DNA of 64,000 nucleotides from Paenibacillus sp. LS1. GTDB taxonomy: Bacteria; Bacillota; Bacilli; Paenibacillales; Paenibacillaceae. The notes below the pieces were generated by a model, which did not search any database, had not been told where the DNA came from, and saw only the letters and a list, made by a program, of their open reading frames with translations. Shown piece after piece: positions 44,805 to 53,499 of this stretch. The position numbers were made by a program, and so were the translations under genes. Position 1 is the stretch's first letter, and each line of letters begins with the position of its first letter. Location: contig NZ_JAPDOE010000001.1 of NCBI RefSeq assembly GCF_026013365.1, positions 620,001 to 684,000 of the forward strand, in the 5' to 3' direction.

Positions 44805-44832
44805 CATACTACCATACAAGTATGGTAGTATG
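44805..44832. promoter_or_regulatory. Perfect palindromic operator of the GntR-uxuA-uxuB operon
   Basis: Two 13-base half-sites, CATACTACCATAC and its exact complement, are separated by AA. The site ends seven bases before the ribosome binding site of the GntR gene, which fits autoregulation with release by a uronate pathway intermediate. Confidence 0.8.
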
Positions 44833-44852
44833 TCAATGAAGGAGTTGAAGTT

Positions 44853-45584
44853 GTGGAATATACCCCAAAGTTATCATCCAAAGCCGGCTTGTCGCCTGCT
44901 GCGAACAGTCTGTCTTCTCTGAACAAGCAATCTTACTCGACACGAGATGCCGTGTACATCACGCTGAAGCAGCTCATTTTGAACCTGAAAATGCCTCCGG
45001 GAACAGCCATTTCCGAGAAGGAAATTTCGCTGGAGTTCCAGGTCAGCCGGACCCCGGTTCGAGAAAGTTTTGTAAGGCTTGCTCAAGAAGGTCTGCTGGA
45101 AGTGTATCCACAGCGTGGCACATACGTCTCTCTGATCCAGCTCGATCTGGTTGAGGAAGCAAGGTTCATGCGAGAACAGCTCGAACGAGCCGTAATCAGA
45201 CTCGCTTGCAAGCATTTTCCGGACGAACAGATGATGGCACTTGAACAGAATCTGGCCCGTCAACAGGAATGCAGGGTCAACCCGGATGATCAACGAATGT
45301 TCCAATTGGATGAGGAATTCCATAGCACTCTTTTTGCAGGCTGTAACAAAAGCAACACCTGGACTGTCATCCAGCAGATGAATGTGCATTTGAATCGCAG
45401 TCGCATGCTTCGCCTGTCCTCGGATCACCAGTGGGATCATCTGATTGAACAGCACAGGTCCATGGTAAACGCTATTCAGCAGCATGATGCCCAGACGGCA
45501 GAGCGACTGATGCAGGAACACCTGCATTTAACTGTCACTGATTTGGCTGTCCTGCAGGATACATATCCTTCCTATTTTCAATGA
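44853..45584 (+). CDS. GntR-family (FadR/FCD subgroup) regulator of uronate genes
   Basis: 243 aa. The N-terminal winged helix-turn-helix lies at about residues 28-95 (TAISEKEISLEFQVSRTPVRESFVRLAQEGLLEVYPQRGTYV), followed by an all-helical FCD ligand domain with the metal-site residues typical of this group (DEEFHSTLF, HRSMVNAI, and the closing MQEHL). A GTG start at 44853 follows AAGGAG with eight-base spacing. It is the first gene of the operon with uxuA and uxuB, whose gap is 40 bases, and has a perfect palindrome before it. Confidence 0.92.
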   Translation: MEYTPKLSSKAGLSPAANSLSSLNKQSYSTRDAVYITLKQLILNLKMPPGTAISEKEISLEFQVSRTPVRESFVRLAQEGLLEVYPQRGTYVSLIQLDLVEEARFMREQLERAVIRLACKHFPDEQMMALEQNLARQQECRVNPDDQRMFQLDEEFHSTLFAGCNKSNTWTVIQQMNVHLNRSRMLRLSSDHQWDHLIEQHRSMVNAIQQHDAQTAERLMQEHLHLTVTDLAVLQDTYPSYFQ

Positions 45585-45624
45585 ATGAATGCTTCTTACT
45601 ACTATTCATGATGAGGTGAACGTG

Positions 45625-46692
45625 ATGAGAATGGTGTTTCGCTGGTTTGGCGAAGGCAATGATACGGTAACACTGGATCACATCCGGCAGATTCCGGGTG
45701 TTGAAGGTATTGTGTGGGCGCTACACGATGTTCCTGCTGGCGAGGAATGGCCAATGGATAAGATACTCGCTGTCAAAGCGGCAGCAGACAAGGCCGGGTT
45801 ACATCTGGATGTCGTTGAGAGTGTGAACATCCATGAGGATATCAAATTGGGGCTGCCATCAAGGGATAAATACATTGCGAACTATATTAAAACAATGGAG
45901 AAACTGGCTCAGGTGGGTGTGAAGGTCATTTGTTACAACTTTATGCCGATCTTCGATTGGCTTCGCACGGATATGCACAAGGAAATGGAGGATGGCTCAA
46001 CTGCCCTCTTCTATGAGCACAGTAAACTTGCAGATATAGAACCCCTGGAACTGGTTCGTCGCATTACCGAAAACTCTGAACTCACCATGCCAGGTTGGGA
46101 ACCGGAACGATTGCAGTATTTAACAGGTCTGTTCGAAGCCTACAAAGATGTGACCGAGGAGCATATGTGGGAGCACGCACGTTATTTCCTGCAAGAGATT
46201 ATTCCTGCAGCGGAACGGCTGGGGATTCGAATGGCGATCCATCCGGATGACCCGCCATGGCCGATCTTTGGATTACCGAAAATTATTATAAGTCAGGAGA
46301 ATGTTCGCAAATATCTGAATCTTTATGATAGCCCTTACAATAGCGTGACGCTGTGTAGCGGCTCCCTTGGAGCGAATGCCGACAATGACATTATCGGGAT
46401 GATTCACGAGTTTAAGGACCGGATTCCATTTGCTCATATTCGTAATGTCAAAATCTACGATAACGGCGACTTTATTGAAACGTCACACCGCAGTCAAGAT
46501 GGAAGCGTCGATATTGCGGGGGTTGTTGAGGCTTATCACGATATCGGTTATGAAGGTTATGCGAGACCCGACCACGGTCGTCACCTCTGGGGAGAACAGT
46601 GCCGACCTGGTTATGGACTCTATGACCGGGCTTTGGGGATCATGTATCTGTGGGGCGTCTGGGATTCCTTGCAAAGGAGGGCAAAAGCATGA
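45625..46692 (+). CDS. uxuA: Mannonate dehydratase
   Basis: 355 aa. It dehydrates D-mannonate to 2-keto-3-deoxy-D-gluconate. Typical segments are [66 protein letters not shown] with the metal-binding His, [20 protein letters not shown] and [13 protein letters not shown]. The length agrees with the family (about 355-395). I use the ATG at 45625 behind GAGGTGAACGTG. Its stop overlaps the start of uxuB by four bases. Confidence 0.95.
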   Translation: MRMVFRWFGEGNDTVTLDHIRQIPGVEGIVWALHDVPAGEEWPMDKILAVKAAADKAGLHLDVVESVNIHEDIKLGLPSRDKYIANYIKTMEKLAQVGVKVICYNFMPIFDWLRTDMHKEMEDGSTALFYEHSKLADIEPLELVRRITENSELTMPGWEPERLQYLTGLFEAYKDVTEEHMWEHARYFLQEIIPAAERLGIRMAIHPDDPPWPIFGLPKIIISQENVRKYLNLYDSPYNSVTLCSGSLGANADNDIIGMIHEFKDRIPFAHIRNVKIYDNGDFIETSHRSQDGSVDIAGVVEAYHDIGYEGYARPDHGRHLWGEQCRPGYGLYDRALGIMYLWGVWDSLQRRAKA

Positions 46693-47552
46693 GTGAACGC
46701 CAATATGAACGCTCATCTCGTCTCGAAGGCAGAACGGCTGTAATCACCGGAGGTGCTGGAGTACTCTGCCGCTCCATGGCGGAAGAACTTGCTCGGCATG
46801 GTGCAAGTGTAGCCATCCTGAACCGTACCGTGTCCAAAGGTCAAGAGGTTGTAGCTGCAATTGAAGCTGCCGGTGGCCGAGCGATTGCTATTGCCTGTGA
46901 CGTAACCCAGGCCGATAGTGTGCAGGCGGCGGCAGATGCTGTGCTGGAACAGCTCGGACCCTGTGATATTCTCATTAATGGCGCGGGTGGTAATAATGCT
47001 AGTGCCAACACGACGAATGAAATATTCAGACTGGAAGATCTGGAACAGCGCGACGTCACTACGTTTTTCGATGTGAGTGTAGAGGGATTTCGTCAGGTGA
47101 TGGATCTGAATTTTGTCGGTTCCCTCATCCCCACTCAGATCTTTGCAAAACATATGATTGAGCGGGATGTGCCGGCAACAGTTATTAATATTTCTTCCAT
47201 GAGTGCCCCATCGCCCATGACCAAAGTTCCAGCCTACAGCGCCGCCAAAGCAGCGATTAACAACTTCACGCAGTGGCTCGCCGTGCATCTCGCAGAGTCC
47301 GGTATTCGCGTCAACGCTATTGCACCCGGGTTCTTCCTGACTGAACAAAATCGCAATCTATTGCTGCAACCAGATGGCTCACCTACGGAACGTTCTAGTA
47401 AAATCATTGCGCATACTCCTATGCGCCGCTTCGGCAAACCGGAGGATCTGCTGGGCACATTGATGTGGCTTGCGGATGAAAGACAATCCGGCTTCGTCAC
47501 AGGCACGGTCATCCCGGTAGATGGCGGATTTATGGCGTATTCTGGTGTTTAA
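46689..47552 (+). CDS. uxuB: D-mannonate oxidoreductase (fructuronate reductase), SDR type
   Basis: 287 aa short-chain dehydrogenase of the YjmF/UxuB type from B. subtilis, distinct from the long-chain UxuB of E. coli. Seen are the NAD site [16 protein letters not shown], the catalytic Ser in [11 protein letters not shown] and YSAAK. It interconverts D-fructuronate and D-mannonate. The ATG at 46689 follows GGAGGG and overlaps the uxuA stop (ATGA). The last codons, GGT GTT TAA, fall in the terminal repeat of the element at 47547-47728, which thus seems to supply the stop codon. The protein still has the normal SDR end ([14 protein letters not shown]). Confidence 0.93.
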   Translation: MSERQYERSSRLEGRTAVITGGAGVLCRSMAEELARHGASVAILNRTVSKGQEVVAAIEAAGGRAIAIACDVTQADSVQAAADAVLEQLGPCDILINGAGGNNASANTTNEIFRLEDLEQRDVTTFFDVSVEGFRQVMDLNFVGSLIPTQIFAKHMIERDVPATVINISSMSAPSPMTKVPAYSAAKAAINNFTQWLAVHLAESGIRVNAIAPGFFLTEQNRNLLLQPDGSPTERSSKIIAHTPMRRFGKPEDLLGTLMWLADERQSGFVTGTVIPVDGGFMAYSGV

Positions 47553-47728
47553 CGATTTCTTACACAGACACTCCGATGAAAGAACAACCTTCCAATCGCT
47601 GTTATCCCCAGATTTTATTGATTCACTTTTTAGAAGGGGAAATCCGGGGATAAAGGCGAGCGCTTCGCTTTTTCAGGTTTTTTCTTTCCTCTCCTTTACG
47701 TGTAAATGAATCAGTTCAACTAATATAG
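47547..47728. repeat. MITE-like palindromic element, copy B
   Basis: The same core as copy A: TCGCTGTTATCCCC pairs with GGGGATAAAGGCGA, then GATTT/AAATC with the same A-C mismatch. The right terminal repeat (GTGTAAATG to AATATAG at 47728) matches the ends of copy A. The left repeat is eroded but still readable as GTTTAAC...TTACAC, and overlaps the uxuB stop codon. Together with the following terminator and a short TATAATGCATGTTCAAAA stretch it fills the 345-base gap before the DUF421 gene. Confidence 0.7.
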
Positions 47729-47738
47729 ATGGTTAATG

Positions 47739-47777
47739 AAACCGAAGCTTGGGATACATACCCAGGTTTCGGTTTTT
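47739..47777 (+). terminator. Terminator of the GntR-uxuA-uxuB operon
   Basis: A 15-pair stem (AAACCGAAGCTTGGG with CCCAGGTTTCGGTTT, two G-T pairs) with a seven-base loop is followed by TTTTT. Confidence 0.9.
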
Positions 47778-47897
47778 GGCGTTCAAGCATAAGATCATCC
47801 AGCGCAGGAAAAGCTTGTTATAATGCATGTTCAAAAGCAAACTTTAGAAACGATCTCTTCATAGAGCTATGGTGAAATAAAGGAAGGTGATACATAC

Positions 47898-48626
47898 ATG
47901 ATGGAAGAAACATGGGTTGTTGCCGTACGGTCTATTATTGCCTTTCTGACTCTGATCATCTACACAAGGGTACTGGGCAAGCAGCAGATGGGTAACTTGA
48001 CGTATTTTGATTACATTAACGGTATCACAATCGGTTCCATTGCGGGTACGTTTGCAACCGATCTCTCGTCCAAGGCGTGGATTCATTTTGTGGCCTTGAC
48101 CATATTCACAATTATTACGATCATCTTTCAGTCTATTACACTGAAGAATCGCACCATCTCCAAACTAATGGACTCTGATCCTACCTTGATCATCCAGAAC
48201 GGTAAAATTCTCGAACAGAACCTCAGGAAAATGCGAGTCAAATTTGACGAATTGACCATGATGCTACGGCAAAAGGATGTATTTGATATTACGACGCTGG
48301 ATTATGCGATTCTTGAACCTGACGGAAGCCTTTCCGTTGTGTTGAAACCCGAGAACCAACCGCTAACCGCGAAAGACATGCATATGCACCCGCCCAAGAG
48401 CAAGCTGATGACCGAGATTATTATTGATGGCCTGCTGATTAAGCAAAATCTGGAGGAAAGAAACAAAGATATCAACTGGCTCAGTGAGCAGCTGAAAAAG
48501 CAAAACATCACGATTCAGGATATCGCTTATGCCGCCATATTACCCAATGACAAATTGTATGTTGATCTGTTCAAGGATAAAATCACCGAAAAAATCGATA
48601 TGGGCGATTATGAGGGACCTTTCTAA
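47898..48626 (+). CDS. DUF421 membrane protein (YetF/YdfR-like)
   Basis: 242 aa. Three N-terminal membrane helices (about residues 6-25, 42-60, 65-85) are followed by two cytosolic YetF-type domains. These contain the family signature PTLIIQNGKILEQNLRKMRVKFDELTMMLRQKDVFDI...YAILEPDGSLSVV. Members occur in spore-formers, some tied to spore germination or envelope functions. The ATG at 47898 has GGAAGGTG upstream; the next codon is also ATG. It is followed closely by the DUF4363 gene, a common pairing. Confidence 0.9.
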   Translation: MMEETWVVAVRSIIAFLTLIIYTRVLGKQQMGNLTYFDYINGITIGSIAGTFATDLSSKAWIHFVALTIFTIITIIFQSITLKNRTISKLMDSDPTLIIQNGKILEQNLRKMRVKFDELTMMLRQKDVFDITTLDYAILEPDGSLSVVLKPENQPLTAKDMHMHPPKSKLMTEIIIDGLLIKQNLEERNKDINWLSEQLKKQNITIQDIAYAAILPNDKLYVDLFKDKITEKIDMGDYEGPF

Positions 48627-48651
48627 ACCTTTACATGAAGGAGGCGGTTGA

Positions 48652-49023
48652 ATGAAAACGCGTTTCTGGCTGCTGTATGTGCTTCCGATCTTCCTCATAC
48701 TTTTGTTCATTGCGATTATGGCTAGCGGAGCCATTCTCAAAAAGCCCTTTGGCACCGATGATCGCTTGCTTGAATCTATACAAACATTGGAGAAACAGGT
48801 CGAAGGAAAAAAATGGACTGAAGCCAAGTCTCAGATCGATTACGCAATGCAGGCCTGGGATAAAATCGTCAACCGTATTCAGTTCAGTGTGGAACGTGAA
48901 ACAATTTACGATATTCTGGGCACCCTTGCTCGGATCAAGGGCGGCGTTGCAGCACAGGATGATAAGGCGATTATGGAAGAGGTTTATTACTTTTATGTAC
49001 TATGGGATAATCTTGGAGATTAG
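48652..49023 (+). CDS. DUF4363 family protein (YdfS/YetG-type partner)
   Basis: 123 aa. One N-terminal membrane segment (about residues 7-28) is followed by a helical domain, EKQVEGKKWTEAKSQIDYAMQAWDKIVNRIQFSVERETI, characteristic of DUF4363. The ATG at 48652 has AAGGAGGCGG upstream, 25 bases after the DUF421 stop, so the two are an operon. It is probably anchored with the domain outside the cell. Function unknown. Confidence 0.88.
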   Translation: MKTRFWLLYVLPIFLILLFIAIMASGAILKKPFGTDDRLLESIQTLEKQVEGKKWTEAKSQIDYAMQAWDKIVNRIQFSVERETIYDILGTLARIKGGVAAQDDKAIMEEVYYFYVLWDNLGD

Positions 49024-49064
49024 GTTCAATATATATTCAATAGCTGATATAAGTCCACAAGCAA

Positions 49065-49104
49065 AAGGCACTCTCCTCTCATGAAGAAAGGGAGTGCCTT
49101 CTTT
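49065..49104. terminator. Bidirectional terminator between the DUF4363 and M50-like genes
   Basis: AAGGCACTC (49065-49073) pairs with GAGTGCCTT (49092-49100). The loop is 18 bases, CTTT follows on the plus strand and TTTTGC on the minus strand. Confidence 0.65.
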
Positions 49105-49126
49105 GCATTGATTTCCTTTATAACTG

Positions 49127-49837
49127 TTACGCTCTTCGTAATCCCCGAGACCGTGACGATCGCGAAGTGCCTTCTTTGCGGAAAAAGAGAGTGAGCGCTC
49201 TGTTCGCACACCACAGTGCAAACAAAGCAAACAGCGTGCCCCAGAACAGCGCGGGAAGGAATGTCTGTTGAGCGAGATTCGCTGCATCCCCTGCCCGTGA
49301 AGGCTGAGTCCAGGACATAAATCCAACGTATACAGCACTAACAACCGACTCTTCCAGCGTAAGAAACGCCAATAGCAGATAATAGAACTTCACGATCTTG
49401 GCACCAAATATCATAATGACCACATTCAGGACAATGAACCCGGTCAGCCATAACATGCCGAACTCCCCTCTTACATATAACAAGAGCGACACCAGAGCTA
49501 CAGCCGTCATAATCCCAAGTCCCCACATATGCAAGCCTTTGCGATATAAGTAGAACAATAGCCAGGCGAACAGTGATGCACTGATATATCCCGCGAGAGA
49601 AACCAGGATCGATCTACCTGGCGTCAGCATGGATGAATAGGTCACGCCGCTATGATCAGCGTACAACTCAATCCGCAGCACTTTACCTGACAATACCAGT
49701 GTCATTAGTGCATGACCGAATTCGTGAATCATCGTATCCAGATTACGGAACAAGGACGAGAATGGGATGAATCGTGTTAGAAAGACGGAGCCTAGCAGAA
49801 ACAGTATCGTTTTGACCCACTTATTCAATCGTGCCAT
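49127..49837 (-). CDS. M50-like membrane metalloprotease family protein
   Basis: 236 aa with five or six hydrophobic helices. The zinc motif HEFGH (in DTMIHEFGHALMTL) lies in an early helix. The region after it, VLRIELYADHSGVTYS, is typical of M50-like (DUF M50B) proteins of Bacillota. A second metal ligand is not obvious. The ATG at 49837 touches its AAGGAGGT, giving no spacing; an in-frame TTG at 49828 has nine bases and may be the true start, and a TTG at 49867 is also possible. It is 39 bases behind the unknown gene at 49877. Confidence 0.82.
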   Translation of the reverse strand: MARLNKWVKTILFLLGSVFLTRFIPFSSLFRNLDTMIHEFGHALMTLVLSGKVLRIELYADHSGVTYSSMLTPGRSILVSLAGYISASLFAWLLFYLYRKGLHMWGLGIMTAVALVSLLLYVRGEFGMLWLTGFIVLNVVIMIFGAKIVKFYYLLLAFLTLEESVVSAVYVGFMSWTQPSRAGDAANLAQQTFLPALFWGTLFALFALWCANRALTLFFRKEGTSRSSRSRGLRRA

Positions 49838-49876
49838 ACCTCCTTTACCTTCAAGTAAACAAAACAAGCCTATCCT

Positions 49877-50359
49877 TTATACTACGCTTTTTTCACTCGA
49901 TTCGTTTCGGCTTCCGAACTGTAGGGCACAGTACTCCATCCACCAGCAGAAGCTTCGATTGTGCCCAATGAAAAAAGAAGATAGATCATAGCGGCCCTTT
50001 TCGGCCTCTAGCGTAACGAGCAGTCGATTCCGCATCCGACGGAGTGCATAGTGTACGAATTGATCTGCAACCTCACTTTGTATCAGGGTAACATAAGCAT
50101 AGAGGGAATGATCGACAGGTTCATCGAGCGGACTCACCCCTGCACATGAAAATTCCGTCCTCACGCCCGCACTCTGAAGTATGGACAATGCCTTCACAAG
50201 TTCAGCATCGACTTCAACACCGTTCCAAATCACTGTTCTCTTCGCGGATACCGTATGTTTGTCACGTTCCGTCCATTGCATCAGCTCGAGCTTGCGCCGT
50301 CTCCAGAGATGGGCAGGCTGTTCACTTAACAGCACTTCATGTTCCTCATTTAAATTCAT
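49877..50359 (-). CDS. Hypothetical protein
   Basis: 160 aa, soluble, not recognised. The centre reads VRTEFSCAGVSPLDEPVDHSLYAYVTL, with a short FSCAG stretch that resembles small alpha/beta proteins of unknown function; a tryptophan-rich end (FCWWMEYC) follows. Good AGGAGG before the ATG at 50359. It is upstream of the M50-like gene on the same strand and downstream of the znu operon, from which a palindrome separates it. No signal peptide. Confidence 0.7.
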   Translation of the reverse strand: MNLNEEHEVLLSEQPAHLWRRRKLELMQWTERDKHTVSAKRTVIWNGVEVDAELVKALSILQSAGVRTEFSCAGVSPLDEPVDHSLYAYVTLIQSEVADQFVHYALRRMRNRLLVTLEAEKGRYDLSSFFIGHNRSFCWWMEYCALQFGSRNESSEKSVV

Positions 50360-50403
50360 CTAATGCGTCCTCCTGTTCTCCTTGATCCGGTCACCTTATT
50401 CAA

Positions 50404-50439
50404 CAAAGCAGAGAGCACATCACTGTGCTCTCTGCTTTG
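50404..50439 (-). terminator. 16-bp perfect hairpin after znuA
   Basis: CAAAGCAGAGAGCACA pairs perfectly with TGTGCTCTCTGCTTTG around TCAC. It lies about 90 bases past the znuA stop and before the next gene. No long T run, but the stem is very strong. Confidence 0.65.
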
Positions 50440-50525
50440 CAAAAAGGCAAAGGAATGGCGATCCATTCCTCAGCATGTTGTATTATTGTACCTTTTTCGG
50501 TGAGAGGCATCAAATCGATCTTTTA

Positions 50526-51599
50526 TTATTCGTTCAGCGCCAGTTTCAGAGCCTCCAAATTTTGTCTCATCACGCTAATGTAGTCCATTCCCGCCGCGAT
50601 CTCTTCCTCGGTAAGTCCCTCAATAGGGTTTAATACAGCCGTTTTGGCCCCCACTTCACTTGCAATCGTCTCAGACACTTTGGATGAAACCAGTGTTTCA
50701 AAGAAAATCGTTTTCACCTGATGCTCTTTCGCAAAATCAATGACAGATGCCATCTGCGCTGCTGAAGGTTCTTGCTCAGGAGACAATCCTGCGATGGGCA
50801 CCTGTTGCAATCCGTATTCCTGTGCAAGGTAACCAAATGCAGCGTGTTGTGTGATGAAATCCTTGCGCTTGCTATCCGTCACAGCCGCTTTGAAGTCCTG
50901 ATCCAGTGACTCCAGTTGAGCAACGTAGGCATCTGCATTCTGCTTGAACTGTTCAGCATGTTCCGGGGCAGCCTGTGCCAATCCCGCTTCAATATTACGC
51001 ACTTCCTTTACAGCCAATGCAGGTGACAGCCATACATGGGGATCGAGTCCACCGTGGTCGTGATCATGTCCTGCTTCTTCTGCCTCGGCGTCATGATCAT
51101 GGTCGTGTTCTTCAGTAGTCGCTTCATCCGCATGATCGTGATCGTGTTCTGTGGCGTCAGATTCACCATGCTGGTGATCATGTTCTCCACCTTCAAGCAA
51201 ATCGATGTTTTTGCTTGCTTCTACTTGAACAAGTTTTTCGCTACTAAGGCTGTCTTTTACTTGATCAATCCATGATTCCATACCCGCACCGTTGTATACA
51301 AGCACATCCGCTTTTTCTATGCTGGCAATATCTTGTGGTGTTGGCTCCCAATCATGAGGCTCCATTCCTGCTGGAACGAGGGTATGCACCTCAGCCAGAT
51401 CACCTGCCACATTTTTGGTGAACTCATACATCGGGTAGAAGCTGACCTGCACGTTTAATTTTGCTGCTTCACTCTCCACTGGAATGGAAGTGCCTGTCGA
51501 CGCCGTATTTGCATCAGAAGCGGATTTTTGTCCGCAGCCTGCGACGATAAGTGTGAGACTGAACAACAATCCGAGCGTAGCTTTTTTACTGAATTTCAT
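50526..51599 (-). CDS. znuA: Zinc ABC transporter substrate-binding lipoprotein
   Basis: 357 aa. The ATG at 51599 follows AGGAGG and starts a lipoprotein signal ending IVAGC. The cluster-9 metal-binding protein fold shows SFYPMYEFTKNVAGD, PAGMEPHDWEPTPQD with a metal His, a His/Asp/Glu-rich loop (about residues 135-190, with repeated HDHDH) typical of zinc rather than manganese binders, DPHVWLSP, the HAAFGYLA histidine and the FFETLVSSK segment. Overlap with znuB is 14 bases. It captures Zn2+ outside the membrane for ZnuB/ZnuC. Control by Zur is indicated by the box at 53144. Confidence 0.95.
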   Translation of the reverse strand: MKFSKKATLGLLFSLTLIVAGCGQKSASDANTASTGTSIPVESEAAKLNVQVSFYPMYEFTKNVAGDLAEVHTLVPAGMEPHDWEPTPQDIASIEKADVLVYNGAGMESWIDQVKDSLSSEKLVQVEASKNIDLLEGGEHDHQHGESDATEHDHDHADEATTEEHDHDHDAEAEEAGHDHDHGGLDPHVWLSPALAVKEVRNIEAGLAQAAPEHAEQFKQNADAYVAQLESLDQDFKAAVTDSKRKDFITQHAAFGYLAQEYGLQQVPIAGLSPEQEPSAAQMASVIDFAKEHQVKTIFFETLVSSKVSETIASEVGAKTAVLNPIEGLTEEEIAAGMDYISVMRQNLEALKLALNE

Positions 51600-52473
51600 G
51601 TGATGTATTCCTCCTAGAATGGTTGACCAAGATGACGTGCTGTGATTTCGTTTCTTTGCGATGACGCTTGCGGTTATATCGTGCAATCAGCTTTTGCGCT
51701 GATATTCCAGTCAATAGGATGACCAACAGGATGAGTGCAATTGTTCCTCCCGGTGGTGTATTTAGATGGTAAGATGTTGTGAGTCCGCTAAAAATACCGA
51801 TTAATCCTGTAATTACCGCTACAATAATCGCTGCTGTAAAACTACGAGACACTCTTAGTGCCAAGGCAGCAGGCAATACAATGAGAGCAGAAACCAGCAA
51901 CACACCAACGATCGGCATGGCTGAAGCTACAGTCATTCCTGTCAGAATGGCAAATGCAAACGATAAACCTCTCACCTGAACGCCTCCAATGGAAGCTGTC
52001 TCTTCATCAAAGGTAAAGCTATACAACGGTCTCCGGAGCAGGATGAAAAAAAGTAGACCTATGACACATACTCCGGCCATCATCCACAACTGTATATCAC
52101 TAACCGCGACAATAGATCCGAATAAGTATGAGCTGAATGTTTTGGACAGATTGGTTTTGAGACTCATCAACACTACAGCAAGAGCCAGCCCCGAAGTCAT
52201 GATGATTGCTACAGGTATCTCGCTGTAGGTTCGGTAACTTCGCCGCAGTTGTTCAACCAGTAATGCACCGATAATTGCTATGGCGAATCCGCAAATCACC
52301 GGGTTAAGATTCATGACCGAACCGAGCGCAACCCCTGCGAGTGAGACATGGGATAACGTGTCTGCCATAAGGACCTGCCGCCTGAGCATCAGATAGACCC
52401 CGAGAATTGGAGCGATGACTCCAATCAGTCCACCCGCCCAGAAGGCACGTTGCATGAATTCGTACTCAAACAC
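51586..52473 (-). CDS. znuB: Zinc ABC transporter permease
   Basis: 295 aa. About eight membrane helices of the cluster-9 family (MLRRQVLMADTLSHVSLAGVALG near the start; MPIVGVLLVSALIVLPAALALRVSRSF near the end). I use the GTG at 52473, which has GAGGA six bases upstream. An ATG at 52479 directly touches that site, and a downstream ATG at 52455 has none. It overlaps znuC by 49 bases. A basic, His-containing tail (RYNRKRHRKETKSQHV) follows the last helix. Confidence 0.93.
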   Translation of the reverse strand: MFEYEFMQRAFWAGGLIGVIAPILGVYLMLRRQVLMADTLSHVSLAGVALGSVMNLNPVICGFAIAIIGALLVEQLRRSYRTYSEIPVAIIMTSGLALAVVLMSLKTNLSKTFSSYLFGSIVAVSDIQLWMMAGVCVIGLLFFILLRRPLYSFTFDEETASIGGVQVRGLSFAFAILTGMTVASAMPIVGVLLVSALIVLPAALALRVSRSFTAAIIVAVITGLIGIFSGLTTSYHLNTPPGGTIALILLVILLTGISAQKLIARYNRKRHRKETKSQHVILVNHSRRNTSHEIQ

Positions 52474-53132
52474 TGCCATTCCTCACTTTCTTGCCGCTCC
52501 AAAGTAATCGTTCGATCCAATCGATCCCCCATTTCTTCCAGTCCATGAGTAACCATAATAATTGTTATCCCATGAGCATCAACATAGTGGTGCATCAGAT
52601 TGTAAAATCCTTCACGGCTGTGGCGGTCCATTCCCGTTGTTGGCTCATCCAGTACCAGAACCTGCGGTTGCCCAGCCATAGCTCTGGCAATACAGATCCG
52701 CTGCTTCTGTCCGCCAGACAGCTCACCGACGCGTGTATTCCGATATTCCCACATACCAACTTCCCGCAGACTGCGTTCAACGATGGAATCCTGCTCTGCT
52801 GTGAATCTGCGGAATAATCCCAGCCTGGTGTAACAGCCGGACCGGACCAGTTCATTCACCGTACTGGGAAATCCACTATTGAACGATGCCACCTGCTGGG
52901 GCACATAACCGATATTGGACTTATTCCCACGTTTCAACTGTGGATTCATATGTATCGTGCCGCTCCAGGGCTTCAATAGCCCCAGCAGCAGCTTTAACAG
53001 GGTCGTTTTGGCAGAACCATTGGGACCTGTGATGCCTATGAACTCTCCCACATGGATATCCAGCGACAGTTGATCAATGACCGGCTCTTTGCCATATCCA
53101 AATACAACATCACGCATGGAGGATAGTATCAT
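52425..53132 (-). CDS. znuC: Zinc ABC transporter ATP-binding protein
   Basis: 235 aa. Walker A reads GPNGSAKTT (usually GPNGAGKST), the Q-loop IGYVPQQ, the signature LSGGQKQR and Walker B VLVLDEPTTGMD. The small substitutions in Walker A keep the critical Lys and Thr. The ATG at 53132 starts MILSSMRDVVFGYG; an ATG at 53117 lacks a site. The first gene of znuC-znuB-znuA, immediately behind a Zur box. A longer C-terminus than usual overlaps znuB. Confidence 0.94.
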   Translation of the reverse strand: MILSSMRDVVFGYGKEPVIDQLSLDIHVGEFIGITGPNGSAKTTLLKLLLGLLKPWSGTIHMNPQLKRGNKSNIGYVPQQVASFNSGFPSTVNELVRSGCYTRLGLFRRFTAEQDSIVERSLREVGMWEYRNTRVGELSGGQKQRICIARAMAGQPQVLVLDEPTTGMDRHSREGFYNLMHHYVDAHGITIIMVTHGLEEMGDRLDRTITLERQESEEWQCLSTNSCNVPSGRVD

Positions 53133-53143
53133 GCCTTTCCCTC

Positions 53144-53164
53144 TTTTCGTAAATATTACGATTT
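53144..53164. promoter_or_regulatory. Zur box upstream of znuCBA
   Basis: The 21-base site matches the B. subtilis Zur consensus (AAATCGTAAT-N-ATTACGATTT) at 17 of 20 positions, with the right half perfect. It lies 12 bases upstream of the znuC start. Confidence 0.85.
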
Positions 53165-53180
53165 AAAATAACAAAAAAAT

Positions 53181-53330
53181 TTAGCGTGTTTCCCGATGGA
53201 TCGTCATTTTTTTCAAACGTGGGGAGTACTTCTTCATCTCAAGTCTCTCCGGATGGTTACGTTTGTTCTTGGTTGTTGTGTAGTTGCGGTCCCCGCACTC
53301 GGTGCAAGCTAAGGTTACAATGACTCTCAT
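53181..53330 (-). CDS. rpmG: 50S ribosomal protein bL33, partly cysteine-depleted form
   Basis: 49 aa, too short for many gene finders. The sequence opens [17 protein letters not shown] and ends IHRETR, a clear L33. Cys9 and Cys12 remain, but the position of the third cysteine (KKYC in the zinc form) is Ser36, so zinc binding is probably weakened or lost. Good AGAGGAGG before the ATG at 53330. It has its own Zur box (53351), as expected for a stand-in ribosomal protein made when zinc is short. It is upstream of znuCBA on the same strand. Confidence 0.93.
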   Translation of the reverse strand: MRVIVTLACTECGDRNYTTTKNKRNHPERLEMKKYSPRLKKMTIHRETR

Positions 53331-53350
53331 GGTTGTTGCCTCCTCTTATT

Positions 53351-53371
53351 TAATCGTAATTATTACTATTT
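53351..53371. promoter_or_regulatory. Zur box upstream of rpmG
   Basis: 18 of 20 positions match the Zur consensus (TAATCGTAAT-T-ATTACTATTT). It ends 21 bases upstream of the rpmG start; it also lies 129 bases before the divergent gene at 53500. Confidence 0.88.
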
Positions 53372-53499
53372 AATGATATTAGCCTATGCTTTTTCGTTTG
53401 TCAACTCCATATCTGCGAAAGTAAAATTTTGTATGCACAATATAATTTCATATGATATACTGCTTTGGTATCATTATACTTTACCTACGGAGGAACTAG

